From contig JAWKPA010000012.1 in NCBI GenBank assembly GCA_041390905.1, positions 1,302,001 through 1,366,000 of the forward strand: a stretch of 64,000 nt of DNA, in the 5' to 3' direction. Shown piece after piece: positions 16,772-24,982 of this stretch (position 1 is the first letter of the stretch; every line of letters begins with the position of its first letter). Position numbers and translations under genes: made by a program. The notes under the pieces were generated by a model. The model had not been told where the DNA came from, searched no databases, and was given only the letters and a program-made list of their open reading frames with translations. This DNA is from JACKCD01 sp041390905. GTDB lineage: Bacteria; Chloroflexota; Anaerolineae; Promineifilales; Promineifilaceae.

Positions 16772-17296
16772 TTAATTACCCCTGGCTTTTACCTTTGGCA
16801 CCCAAACGGCCGTTTTCTCCGCCTGCTGCCCCAAAAACAAGCTCAACTGACCTCCATGTTCCTGCACGTGTCGCATATTGTACAGCCAAAGCTCCGCCAC
16901 ACACATCTCCGGCCAATCTGTGCGGCACCGTTGGTGCCCCAACGCATCCGTCAGGTTGGCAATCGTTTCCTGGCACTTTTGGCGACCATAAGCCAGGTAG
17001 CTCTGCAATTCGGCCTTTGTATACACCCGTTCCGGCAGCAGCCCCGCCTCAAACTCGCTGAGCGTAAAGGGGGCGGGTGGAGCAAAGGTCTCAATGGCGT
17101 CGGAAAGGTAAAAGTCGAGCCAAAAGAGGGTGTGGTAAGCCACATACCAAAATGCCGTAAACGCAGGTTCTATGGCGGGTTCATCGTACAACTGCGCTTG
17201 CCAAAGGTCGTCGGGGCAAGCGGCTATGGCATTGCCCAGCATGTCAATGGCCGCCCCAAACTGCTGCCAAATGAGTGTTCTCCACGGTTTATCCAT
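16772..17296 (-). CDS. DinB-like domain protein
   Basis: A 174-residue four-helix-bundle protein of the DinB/YfiT superfamily. The metal-binding histidines are recognisable in FWYVAYHTLFWLDFYL and RHVQEHGGQLSLFL. Relatives are metal-dependent thiol transferases or of unknown function. GAGGTG lies ahead of the ATG. A palindrome near the 3' end is read in frame (KTAVWV). The gene stands alone between unrelated genes on the same strand. Confidence 0.75.
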   Translation of the reverse strand: MDKPWRTLIWQQFGAAIDMLGNAIAACPDDLWQAQLYDEPAIEPAFTAFWYVAYHTLFWLDFYLSDAIETFAPPAPFTLSEFEAGLLPERVYTKAELQSYLAYGRQKCQETIANLTDALGHQRCRTDWPEMCVAELWLYNMRHVQEHGGQLSLFLGQQAEKTAVWVPKVKARGN

Positions 17297-17432
17297 CTCA
17301 AAACACCTCGTATTCTCTACCAGAGTTGTTTGTTATCTGGTCAATTACGTTGTTGTAGCAGCACAGCATCAGGTTCTGTTGGCTTTTCAGAATTTGAGAA
17401 TTCTGCTTCTTTTTACCAAATGTCAACACAAC

Positions 17433-18179
17433 CTAAACACTGCGCACTTTGGCCGAGACAATTCTGTACCCAGCATCCAGGGATGACAACCCCAAAATGG
17501 CGCGGTTATTTTTTGCCCATATGCCACGCTTGAGGTCATCTTCCAACTTTTGTAACCCTTCCGACAAGTTTGTTACCTTGGCAAAAGGCGACATCGCCTG
17601 CCGCACCTGCGAACTCAAATAAGCTTCTGGTCTTTGCCAAAAGGCGGCAAAAAAACCGTCCTGGCAATCATTCGGTATTTGCAACGGGCGCACCACCACA
17701 TCATCAAAATGTTCACCGAACGCTTCCATTTTGGGAAAAATACGCTTGTCCATCTCATGGATTTCTGGAAAGTAATCTCGCGTCAGCCAAAACGGCTCCG
17801 ATTGCGGATCCCACGTAATTGCCACAAACTTTTCCGTTGCCACCCTGTTTATCTCGCTAAACGCAAGTGCTCTGTTTTGCCAATGGTGCATGGAAAGCAC
17901 GGTCATGGCATGGGAGAAGCTGTCATCTGCAAAGGGGAGCTTCTCCGCAAATGCCTGCTCAACCCTGTAGGAGCCAGCTTTCCGCTGCGAAATCATTTCT
18001 GCCGATGGCTCCACAGCGACTAAATCCACGTTTTCAGGTTCATAAGACCCTGTGCCGGCACCAATATTGACGATTCGGGTTGCCCCTTGTAGTTCAGCAT
18101 AGAGCTGCGCCGCTACTTTGGGATCGGTACAGCGCATAACCGAATAACTCACGCCAATCTTGTCATATAGTGCATCCAT
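17433..18179 (-). CDS. Class I SAM-dependent methyltransferase
   Basis: A 248-residue protein with the Methyltransf_11-type pattern: motif I VNIGAGTGSYEP (residues 37-48), acidic post-I VAVEPSAEM, and AEKLPFADDSFSHAMTVLSM preceding HHW. The C-terminal half (FWLTRDYFPEIHEMDKRIFP) caps the active site. The acceptor is a small molecule that cannot be named. A good GGAGGT site precedes the ATG at 18179. It marks the left edge of the accessory island; the next genes on the strand are YgiT-like. Confidence 0.8.
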   Translation of the reverse strand: MDALYDKIGVSYSVMRCTDPKVAAQLYAELQGATRIVNIGAGTGSYEPENVDLVAVEPSAEMISQRKAGSYRVEQAFAEKLPFADDSFSHAMTVLSMHHWQNRALAFSEINRVATEKFVAITWDPQSEPFWLTRDYFPEIHEMDKRIFPKMEAFGEHFDDVVVRPLQIPNDCQDGFFAAFWQRPEAYLSSQVRQAMSPFAKVTNLSEGLQKLEDDLKRGIWAKNNRAILGLSSLDAGYRIVSAKVRSV

Positions 18180-18315
18180 TCGCTACCTCCGGCTGTTGAC
18201 TGGTTTGAGTATACAGGAAATGTGGGGAAAAACGGCCGTTTTCCCCACCCATAAATATCAGCGATTAGCATGGAAACGGCCGTTATGGAGGTTTGGTTAG
18301 AGAACTTTCTGGGGA

Positions 18316-18576
18316 TTACACGGCAACTGGTAACTTAAAAACGGGGACTTCCATGATTTCTATAGGCACAATCTCTTCTTGTTTTTCCGCCTCCAAAAGT
18401 TTCTCCAAAGAGCGAGCTATCTTGGCCTGAAAGAAGCGATGCCCATTGTCTTCACATTCTCGTATAGGCACATCGCGGACAACAATCAGGTGCCCACCGC
18501 TCCAATCGCTGTAATCAATGATGATGTCCATCAGTGGACTGCCACAAATTGAACAAATTGATTGTTGATCACTCAT
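18316..18576 (-). CDS. YgiT-type zinc-finger (MqsA-like) antitoxin-family protein
   Basis: An 86-residue protein starting at the ATG at 18576 with AGGTG ahead of it. It has an N-terminal CSICG and the linker VVRDVPIRECEDNGHRFF, the layout of the zinc-binding half of MqsA/YgiT antitoxins. The second cysteine pair is incomplete (CEDNG instead of CxxCG), so zinc binding may be altered. No DNA-binding C-terminal HTH is present and no toxin gene is adjacent. Two palindromes (18231, 18275) lie at its 3' side. A second YgiT-like frame lies just upstream on the same strand. Confidence 0.65.
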   Translation of the reverse strand: MSDQQSICSICGSPLMDIIIDYSDWSGGHLIVVRDVPIRECEDNGHRFFQAKIARSLEKLLEAEKQEEIVPIEIMEVPVFKLPVAV

Positions 18577-18676
18577 AATTTCACCTGCGCCGATAGCGAT
18601 CGCGTGACCATTGAATACGGCCGTTATGCCACAGCAAGAACCTTCAAGGAAAACAGTTTGTAAAGAGGAGACAACT

Positions 18677-18920
18677 TTAAGATGCGGCGACAGGGAGATG
18701 AGCGACAGGGATAACGGCCGTCCGTTCCGGTTGTCGTTTGCCGGTGGCAATCTCATGGACAGTGTGCAAAATGTCGGCACTGTAGTAACGATTGCCGCAA
18801 TTATCACAAACACCAATCACCACATTTTCCAAAATCACAAAACCATTTTTATGCTTAAAGGCTTCCTTCGCCACCAAGCGAGGTTGAACTGTACCTTCAC
18901 AATATTCACATTCGTAACCG
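18677..18920 (-). pseudogene. 5'-truncated YgiT-type antitoxin gene
   Basis: The minus-strand frame reads YGYECEYCEGTVQPRLVAKE and then the VCDNCGNRYYSADILHTVHE segment. This is a good YgiT/MqsA zinc-finger protein with both cysteine pairs. But the frame has no ATG: a TAG sits directly before Tyr1, and the sequence merges there with the 3' end of the restriction endonuclease gene. Only internal TTG/GTG codons (about 18880) could start it, which would remove the first cysteine pair. I read this as a gene whose initiation codon and upstream toxin partner were lost in a deletion with its breakpoint near 18920. Confidence 0.6.
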
Positions 18921-19724
18921 TACTAACGCCTCGATGACCGTTGCATCAGCATCAATCAACTCAATGTCGCCTATCGCACCTGTTCGCAAGTCAGATGCTT
19001 CATGAGCTGATAAAGGCTGGAGATATAATGTCGCATAGCTCTTTATGTCATGAACGAGGAGCCTGTATATTGCAAAGACTGCGATTACAGGAAGGCGTGC
19101 GCTGTTTTTTAGCGAGAAATGTTGGTTCAATGCGTCAATAATATCAACGATCAGTATGTCATTTGAAACGGTCTGCTTTGCCAGTTTCGAGATGAGTTGC
19201 TGTTGGTTTTGTTTATCCTCTTCCTCAAGTATGAAAAAATAGACAAGAATATCAACAGCTGATTCATTTTGATTTGCTACCTTGTCCAAAATAGACAAAA
19301 ACTCATCTTTGACGTGTGCAATATTTTCGGGATAGTCTAATGAGTAGGGTCTTGGGCGTTCAAAGGTACGAGTCTGCCAGCCCGATTTAGCCGTTCTATA
19401 TCCTTTCGCGGTCATCCATGGATAGATCACCTGTTCACTAATTGCTCGTCCAGAAAACCAATTATCATTTCCCGAGGGAGGATATGGCATTTCGTCAGAG
19501 GGTTGCCGATGATAACGAGGGTCTATGTTTGAATCATGTGCATTTGCAATAAGGCAGGTTATCAAATGGGTAAAAGCAGATGTGGCAACTGGTATCTTTT
19601 GATTGAACGCTAGAATATCCGCCTTTGTAGAATGAGCTAGTTTGTACCGATTGGTTGCAGCCCGTTTATGAATCTCATCTAATTTTGATTCAATTTCAGT
19701 TCTGTTCCTGATAGTTAAGCTCAT
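18906..19724 (-). pseudogene. SacI-like type II restriction endonuclease, C-terminally truncated
   Basis: A 272-residue frame that I associate with the SacI endonuclease family. It has TSAFTHLITCLIANAHDS, a FSGRAISEQVIYPW segment and GWQTRTFERPRPYSLDYPEN, and overlaps the 3' end of the cytosine methyltransferase gene by about 29 bp. The end reads TGAIGDIELIDADATVIEA, which is where a PD-(D/E)XK core would continue with the E-x-K strand. Instead it breaks into LVRLRM and stops, inside the truncated ygiT frame. The catalytic lysine is therefore missing and the enzyme is probably inactive. The start at 19724 is preferred over an ATG at 19751. The gene is AT-rich and free of the AACGGCCGTT palindrome. 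Confidence 0.55.
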
Positions 19725-21564
19725 GAGGAATATACCCATTTTCTGAGGCAATTAAGCGCAAATCGCCCGTTTTATGCTTGCCAATATCTGTCCATGGCAC
19801 AAAGGTCTTTGTACTTTTAGGCAAAGTATAAGGATAGCAAGGTTTCCAAAACCCACTTGGAATTGTTCGGTTCGTTTCATGTACCCTTACATCAAATCCA
19901 TGCTTTCGAAGCTTTTTGACAAACTCTGCTGTTGACATATTTGGTTCAACAAACTGTTCTAATGTTTCCAATGGATACAACCTACCTAAATACTGAAACT
20001 GCGCCATTTGCTGAATCAAACGGGCTATTCCAGAGTCAGAGTTGTCAATATTTAAGGTCAGGGCGAATTTAGGATATGGTTCGGTAAAGTGACCATATAG
20101 AGGGTGCAAACTGTCATATGAACTGCTTAGATTGACAGCATTATGTATGGATTCCCAAAGGATTTGAATATCCCACAAGGTAGAAGTACTAAATTGGGCT
20201 TTGATACGTTTGAAACTTTCATTTACGGGAAAATTAAAATGCAGGTCTGCACTTACCTGAAAACTTGTTTTGACAGAGCCAACTGGCACTATAGAAATAT
20301 TCCAAGTTCCATCTTCCAAAAGTGCCGAGCCTGAATACATGTCAGCTATCTCTTTTATTGGATAGTGTTTGCTCGGCCAATCGGGTTGAGCGTCTTGAAA
20401 TAGAGAAAGTTGGTGATTATTGCCATTGGCTTTTCTGTTTTTCTGGGTCTTTTGACGGGTGCGTTGTGCTTTTTTACTCTTTCTTTTATCAAAGTGAAGT
20501 TTTTCACTTTCTGAAATATAAGTTTGTTTTGCGAATCGTTCTTCAAAGTACTGATTCATGACGGCTTTTGCAAGCTCATAGCCAAACAAGGGAGCAACAG
20601 AGTTCCCAATTTGACGAATCTGGGAAATATTTGAACCATATAGTTCATACGAATCTGGGAAACTTTGAATTCGTTTTAGTTCGTTTATCGTGAGTTTTCT
20701 GTTTTTCCAGTGAAAAGGGCCATCATAACGTCCCTGTTGAGTAACTATGGTCTTTGATGGCTTGTCAGGGTCTAATTTATAAAGAAAACCGGAAAATCGT
20801 GAACGCCATGCAAATCTAGGTTTGGGATGCCCCATCCGTTCCGTAAAGTGAGAATAATTAAGACCCGGTGGAATTTCTGGCAACAAATCACCATATTTAC
20901 CCCCATAAGGCGGCACAACTTCATTTGGATCATCTAAGTCGGAAATCACATCACCAGATGTTACATACGGTGTTTTGTCAACACTGTCAGGGCCATGGGT
21001 TGGACGTGGGAAGAGAAAGCTCTCTCTTTTGTGTCCGACCATGATAACTCGTTCACGATGTTGGGGGACTCCATAATCAGCTGCATCTAATACACGGTAA
21101 CTCAAAATATAGCCTAATTCAGCGAAGGAGTTTTGAATTATGTTCCAATCTTTACTCTTATTGGCTTGCAAAATGCCTCGCACATTTTCAAATAAGAATC
21201 CGCTAGGCTGGAACTGCTCTAATAACTTGCAATAATACCAGAAGAGTGAACCTCTTGTGTCATTCACACCTGTGACCCCACCTGCCCGTCTTCCCGCCGC
21301 CGAAAAACTTTGACAAGGTGGGCCACCAATCACAAAATCTACTGCACCAACACGATTGTATAATTGTTCAAAGTCAATTTGTGTAATATCAGAATCGAAG
21401 ACCAGAGTGTCAGGGGTTAAAAATGTGCCTCGATTTAGCTCAAGTGAACTGCATGAGTCACTGTCAATATCAATGCAGGCGACAACATTAAACCCAGCAC
21501 GATGGAAGCCAATATCTAGTCCACCTGCTCCGCTAAAGATGCTTAACACTTTGGGTTGACTCAT
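19696..21564 (-). CDS. DNA (cytosine-5-)-methyltransferase
   Basis: A 622-residue C5-cytosine methyltransferase. Motif I is LSIFSGAGGLDIGF (residues 7-20). Motif IV is GGPPCQSFS with catalytic Cys84, motif VI is FLFENVRGIL, motif VIII is DYGVPQHRERV and motifs IX/X are RRIQSF-like and RQIGNSVAP. The target recognition region lies around residues 230-290. After motif X there is an extra C-terminal domain of about 270 residues with a basic linker (KRKSKKAQRTRQKTQKNRK). It is the modification partner of the truncated endonuclease that follows, and now probably works as an orphan. An AT-rich 17-bp inverted repeat lies about 40 bp upstream. No palindrome copy occurs in the gene, consistent with transfer. 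Confidence 0.9.
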   Translation of the reverse strand: MSQPKVLSIFSGAGGLDIGFHRAGFNVVACIDIDSDSCSSLELNRGTFLTPDTLVFDSDITQIDFEQLYNRVGAVDFVIGGPPCQSFSAAGRRAGGVTGVNDTRGSLFWYYCKLLEQFQPSGFLFENVRGILQANKSKDWNIIQNSFAELGYILSYRVLDAADYGVPQHRERVIMVGHKRESFLFPRPTHGPDSVDKTPYVTSGDVISDLDDPNEVVPPYGGKYGDLLPEIPPGLNYSHFTERMGHPKPRFAWRSRFSGFLYKLDPDKPSKTIVTQQGRYDGPFHWKNRKLTINELKRIQSFPDSYELYGSNISQIRQIGNSVAPLFGYELAKAVMNQYFEERFAKQTYISESEKLHFDKRKSKKAQRTRQKTQKNRKANGNNHQLSLFQDAQPDWPSKHYPIKEIADMYSGSALLEDGTWNISIVPVGSVKTSFQVSADLHFNFPVNESFKRIKAQFSTSTLWDIQILWESIHNAVNLSSSYDSLHPLYGHFTEPYPKFALTLNIDNSDSGIARLIQQMAQFQYLGRLYPLETLEQFVEPNMSTAEFVKKLRKHGFDVRVHETNRTIPSGFWKPCYPYTLPKSTKTFVPWTDIGKHKTGDLRLIASENGYIPHELNYQEQN

Positions 21565-21601
21565 AACGATTTATCTCTCTAAAAACAAGAACATTCTTTC
21601 T

Positions 21602-21618
21602 GTATTCTATCAGAATAC
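21602..21618. promoter_or_regulatory. Operator-like inverted repeat ahead of the methyltransferase
   Basis: A perfect GTATTCT-ATC-AGAATAC inverted repeat lies 38 bp upstream of the methyltransferase ATG, overlapping the probable -10 region. It is the size and position expected for an operator used by a C protein or by the methyltransferase itself. No C-protein gene is present. Confidence 0.4.
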
Positions 21619-21675
21619 CGTAATAATGGCAGAGTTAAACCTACAGATAGGATGTTACTCGACCATCTCCGCCGC

Positions 21676-22822
21676 CTAACGGCCGTTAACACGAAACTGA
21701 CTCGTATACAGGTGATGATAGAAGCCGCCCTGGCCCAGCAGGGCTTCATGTGTGCCGCGCTCAATGACCTGGCCGTGATTGATGACCAAAATCTGGTCGG
21801 CATCGCGGATGGTGCTCAGGCGGTGGGCGATGACGAAGCTGGTGCGCCCCTGCATCAAGTGCAGCATCGCCGCCTGAATATGCTTCTCCGTGCGCGTGTC
21901 CACACTGCTGGTGGCCTCATCCAAAATCAAAATGGTGGGGTTGGCCAAAATGGCGCGGGCAATAGCCAGCAACTGCCGCTGCCCCTGGCTCAAATTGCTG
22001 CCCCGCTCCGACAACGGTGTCTGGTAGCCCTGCGGCAGGCGATGGATGAATTGATCGGCGTTAGCCAGCCGCGCCGCCGCCATCACTTCCTCATCGCTGG
22101 CCTCCAAACGGCCGTATCGAATATTGTCCCGAATCGTGCCGCTAAACAGCACCGACTCCTGCAACGCCACACCAATCTGCCGCCGCAAAGCCGTCTCGTC
22201 AATCTGGCGAACGAGGAATCAAATTGATCAAACTGGACTTGCCCGACCCCGTCGCCCCCAACAAAGCCACCGTCTCGCCTGGCCCCACCACAAAATCAAT
22301 CCCCTTCAACACCGGAGAAGCCCTGTCGTCGCTGTAGCTAAAACGCACCTGCTCAAAGGCCACGCGCCCCTTGAGGGCAAAATCCGCGACAGGCGCAGGG
22401 CTGGCTTTCACCTTCGGCTCACTCTCGAACACTTCCAACACACGCACGGCCGAGGCCTCCGCCCGCGACACCCGCATGACCAACATGCTGACCATCATCA
22501 TGGACATCAAGGTCTGCATCAAATAGTTGATGAAGGCCACAATCTGCCCCACCTGCAATGTGCCATCATTCACCTGCATGCCACCCAGCCACAGGGCGGC
22601 CACCACGCCGGCATTCAGCACCAGCATCATAAAGGGCATGGTGGTGGCGATGGTGCGAACGGCCGTTAAATTCTGCATCATCTAGGCATCATTGGCCTGG
22701 GCAAAACGGCCGATCTCATACCGCCCCCGCACAAAAGCCTTCACCACCCGCACCCCGCCAGATTCTCCTGCATCACCGTGTTAATGCCATCCAACTTCTG
22801 AGGAAATGCGCTAATTTTCGTT
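21676..22822 (-). pseudogene. Decayed ABC exporter (transmembrane + ATPase half-transporter)
   Basis: The remains of an MsbA/BmrA-type exporter read in the minus direction. Traces start KISAFPQKLDGINTVMQENL, so the first ~170 residues are gone. They continue with VVKAFVRGRYEIGRFAQAND in another frame (one base missing in CTGGCGGGGTGCGG) and then an in-frame TAG before MMQNLTAVRT. The Walker A GATGSGKSS is intact but is followed by NLIPR and a frame break. There the segment up to the Q-loop side is deleted, and the other frame resumes at DETALRRQIGVALQE. The signature LSQGQRQLLAIA, Walker B ILILDEATS and H-loop are intact. A deletion, a frameshift, a stop and a missing N-terminus make function impossible. 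Confidence 0.85.
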
Positions 22823-23082
22823 CTCCGAGTGAATGAATGGCTGTGTTTATACCCAACAGTTCCCATTTGGCCGAACCCAGCACGATTTTGTTGGCATATA
22901 ACGATAAAGCCGACCCATAATAGGGTGGCTAAATGATTTCAAAAATTGATTGGTCTATATTGATTGGTCTGAAACTGTTGGACAACACACTTCAATTATG
23001 GCGCGAACACCCACGCCAGAAACCTGATTCCAAGAACACTGCTTAACGCCCCCCTGTTATATTTTTCATAGCTAAATGGAGG
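22823..23082. other. Intergenic stretch without recognisable gene
   Basis: This is AT-richer sequence between the decayed exporter and the first ~75-bp toxin-antitoxin-linked repeat. It contains a doubled TTGATTGGTCTATATTGATTGGTCT. I find no supported coding frame or hairpin; it may be further eroded DNA. Confidence 0.4.
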
Positions 23083-23165
23083 GTGAATAGGGAAACGGCC
23101 GTTTCCATTCCCCCTTTCAACTTACACAACCAACCAGACAACTGGAAAACGGCCGTTATGCCTTC
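23083..23165. repeat. ~75-bp toxin-antitoxin-linked element, copy 1
   Basis: Two AACGGCCGTT palindromes bracket a conserved core CCCCCTTTCAACTTACACAA / CCAACCAGACAACTGG. It ends 12-16 bp from the TumE stop codon. Near-identical copies occur at 23964-24042 and 24766-24841. Confidence 0.8.
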
Positions 23166-23176
23166 CCCCTCAAAAC

Positions 23177-23557
23177 TCAATCCCTATTAAAAATCAGTTG
23201 CTCAATTTCCTGGAGAACATCGCTCAGATCAGGCACTTTGGCAGGTTCAACTGTAGCCCCTACATGTTTGTGATGAGGATAGGTGATGATATTGGGATAA
23301 TGTGGGGCGTTATCATAGCGGAAGATGACCTCTCCCGATTCAGTTTGATAATGGTAAGCGTAACGCAATTTCACAATGCGCCTATGCTGCACCACGATGA
23401 CTTCACCAAAATCCAACAACGAATCATCATGAAATTTCAGCCGCCCTCGAATTGTGCCATTTTGGTTTGAACGGTTATCAAAGGTGAGTTGTTCAATCTC
23501 AATATAGCCGCGAGAGAGAATGGTATCGTAGAGGCGTTACAAATAGCGATCTACCAT
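23177..23557 (-). pseudogene. TumE-family (DUF6516) toxin gene with a stop at codon 7
   Basis: The frame starts at an ATG (23557) overlapping the antitoxin stop (TAATG). It reads MVDRYL, then a TAA at 23537-23539, then continues RLYDTILSRGYIEIEQLTFD through YHYQTESGEVIFRYDNAPHY and TYPHHKHVGA. The FRYDNAPH and PHHKH motifs identify the TumE/DUF6516 toxin family. One substitution (for example CAA to TAA) explains the break. The remaining 80-100 residues could be made only by re-initiation at a TTG. The antitoxin gene upstream is intact. The likely state is toxin silenced, antitoxin kept. Confidence 0.75.
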
Positions 23558-23853
23558 TAAACCGCTACCGCTCTTTTGGGCAATTGGCTGGCAATTTCTT
23601 GCTTGGCTTCAAGGTACACTTCGTATCGCCCAGCCCACATGATAAAAGGTAAATCATCTCCCATCTCACCACGCATGAAACGAGCATAGAAAACATCACT
23701 GCCCATGTCGTATTTTTCTTCATAGGCCACTAATTCTCGCATCAAGCCTAGAATATCATCCAATGCGGAACTTCGGGCTGTTGTCTGCTCTAACAATACC
23801 TTGAATTCGTCAAGCGTGAGTAAGTTATCTTTTGTGATTGTTATCTTTGCCAT
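23557..23853 (-). CDS. Antitoxin-type partner of the TumE-like toxin
   Basis: A 98-residue acidic protein with a strong AAGGAG site. The segment LRELVAYEEKY-like (here MRELVAYEEKYDMGSDVFYA) followed by RFMRGEMGDD and WAGRYEVYLEAKQE matches small antitoxin-like proteins encoded directly before DUF6516 toxins. It has no HTH, so it differs from the XRE-type TumA antitoxin. It probably neutralises the toxin by binding and may autorepress. Its stop codon overlaps the toxin start. Confidence 0.65.
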   Translation of the reverse strand: MAKITITKDNLLTLDEFKVLLEQTTARSSALDDILGLMRELVAYEEKYDMGSDVFYARFMRGEMGDDLPFIMWAGRYEVYLEAKQEIASQLPKRAVAV

Positions 23854-23963
23854 TAGATGCTCCTTTCTTTTACGAGCGTTCAGTAAGTTAATTCTAGTTC
23901 ATCTTGCGCCAAAATATCAATGCCAGCTTGCAGCGATTATAGCCTGTTATGAATTAAATATGG

Positions 23964-24042
23964 TAGGTGAGGGGAAAACGGCCGTTTCCATCCCCCTTTC
24001 AACTTACACAACCACCCAAGCGACTGGGAAACGGCCGTTATG
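23964..24042. repeat. ~75-bp toxin-antitoxin-linked element, copy 2
   Basis: Same core as copy 1 (CCCCCTTTCAACTTACACAA then CCACCCAAGCGACTGG) with a palindrome at each end. The right palindrome runs into the stop codon of higA (24038-24040). Confidence 0.8.
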
Positions 24043-24364
24043 CAGCTAAAGGCGACCCTGGTGTACTGGAAAACGGCTCAATCGTTTGCAGGGCATGTGC
24101 TTCCGATTGTTGGGCATGATAGAGATCCCAGCGCAGTTGCAGATTCATCCAAAACCCTGCCGACGTGCCGAAAAATTTAGCCAGTCGTAAGGCTGTACTG
24201 GGCGTAATTCCGCGACGGCCGTTGATAATCTCATTGATGCGCTGATAAGGAACGTGAATGCCATCGGCCAATTCACGCTGCGTCAAATTCATAGGGGTTA
24301 AAAACTCTTCAAGCAACATTTCCCCTGGATGAGTTGGTGGTCGGTGGGTAGGAATGCGAACCAT
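24038..24364 (-). CDS. higA: HigA-family antitoxin
   Basis: A 108-residue protein with the HigA/VapI opening HRPPTHPGEMLLEEFLTPMN, an XRE helix-turn-helix (TQRELADGIHVPYQRINEII) and NGRRGITPSTALRLAKFFGT. It binds and neutralises HigB and represses the operon. The start has GAGGAAAT upstream. It is encoded 21 bp after higB, the usual toxin-first order for this family. Its tail (GSPLAA) is encoded within the edge of the adjacent repeated element, so the C-terminus may vary among relatives. Confidence 0.9.
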   Translation of the reverse strand: MVRIPTHRPPTHPGEMLLEEFLTPMNLTQRELADGIHVPYQRINEIINGRRGITPSTALRLAKFFGTSAGFWMNLQLRWDLYHAQQSEAHALQTIEPFSSTPGSPLAA

Positions 24365-24385
24365 AATTATTTCCTCACTTTAGAA

Positions 24386-24679
24386 TCAATGATAATCCAC
24401 AATTTCCACATCATCAGGCCCGTTATCGTACCAGACAAAGCAGATTCGATATTGAGCATTGATAGGAATGCTGAATTGACCAAGACGCTCTCCCTTCAAG
24501 GCTTCCAGACGATTGCCTGGTGGAATACGAAGATCATCAACGGTTTCGGCGGAATCTATCTGTTCCAGTTTTCGCGCAGCGATACGCCAAAGGCTATTGG
24601 GGCAGCTTTTTCGTGCTGCTTTGGAGTTGACACCGTTGAAAACATCTTCTGTTCCTTGATCGTAAAAGGAGCGAATCAT
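24386..24679 (-). CDS. higB: HigB-family (RelE/ParE superfamily) toxin
   Basis: A 97-residue protein, MIRSFYDQGTEDVFNGVNSK, then RKLEQIDSAETVDDLRIPPG, LEALKGERLGQFSIPINAQY and RICFVWYDNGPDDVEIVDYH. These are the HigB landmarks of a ribosome-dependent mRNA interferase. The IRI-type C-terminal strand (YRICFVW) and basic patch are intact. I start at the ATG at 24679; an upstream GTG adds two residues. The module with higA looks functional. Confidence 0.9.
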   Translation of the reverse strand: MIRSFYDQGTEDVFNGVNSKAARKSCPNSLWRIAARKLEQIDSAETVDDLRIPPGNRLEALKGERLGQFSIPINAQYRICFVWYDNGPDDVEIVDYH

Positions 24680-24765
24680 CAGCACCTGATAGCATGATGC
24701 TCATGCTATTACAACCTAGTCAAGTAATTTGCCACCAGATGGAGATAGGGTATGAAGAAGTAGAT

Positions 24766-24841
24766 GAGTAGGGAAACGGCCGTTCCTATTCCCCCTTTCA
24801 ACTTACACAACCAACCAGACAACTGGAAAACGGCCGTTAGG
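24766..24841. repeat. ~75-bp toxin-antitoxin-linked element, copy 3
   Basis: Palindrome, CCCCCTTTCAACTTACACAA, CCAACCAGACAACTGG, palindrome. No toxin-antitoxin gene follows it on the right; the 140 bp to the next gene hold nothing recognisable. The module once served by this copy may be lost. Confidence 0.8.
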
Positions 24842-24982
24842 TCTGTAAATAGTTTGACAATGTTAAATTAAACCCAGAAGGTAACTGTCCAGGGTTTGGG
24901 AACATCATCTGGCACTGACCATGGAGAAGTTGAACGTTTTCCATACCTCACCAAACACCGACCACCGATTACTGCTCACCGC

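Noticed and set aside
18316..18816. Longer start for the YgiT-like protein at 18576
   Set aside because: The upstream 80 codons read antisense through another ygiT frame and lack protein character; the ATG at 18576 has a good ribosome-binding site and begins the zinc-finger domain.
23083..24841. Integron-like attC sites in the toxin-antitoxin array
   Set aside because: The gene-then-repeat layout is cassette-like, but the elements lack consistent RYYYAAC/GTTRRRY cores at their ends, and no integrase gene is present in the window.
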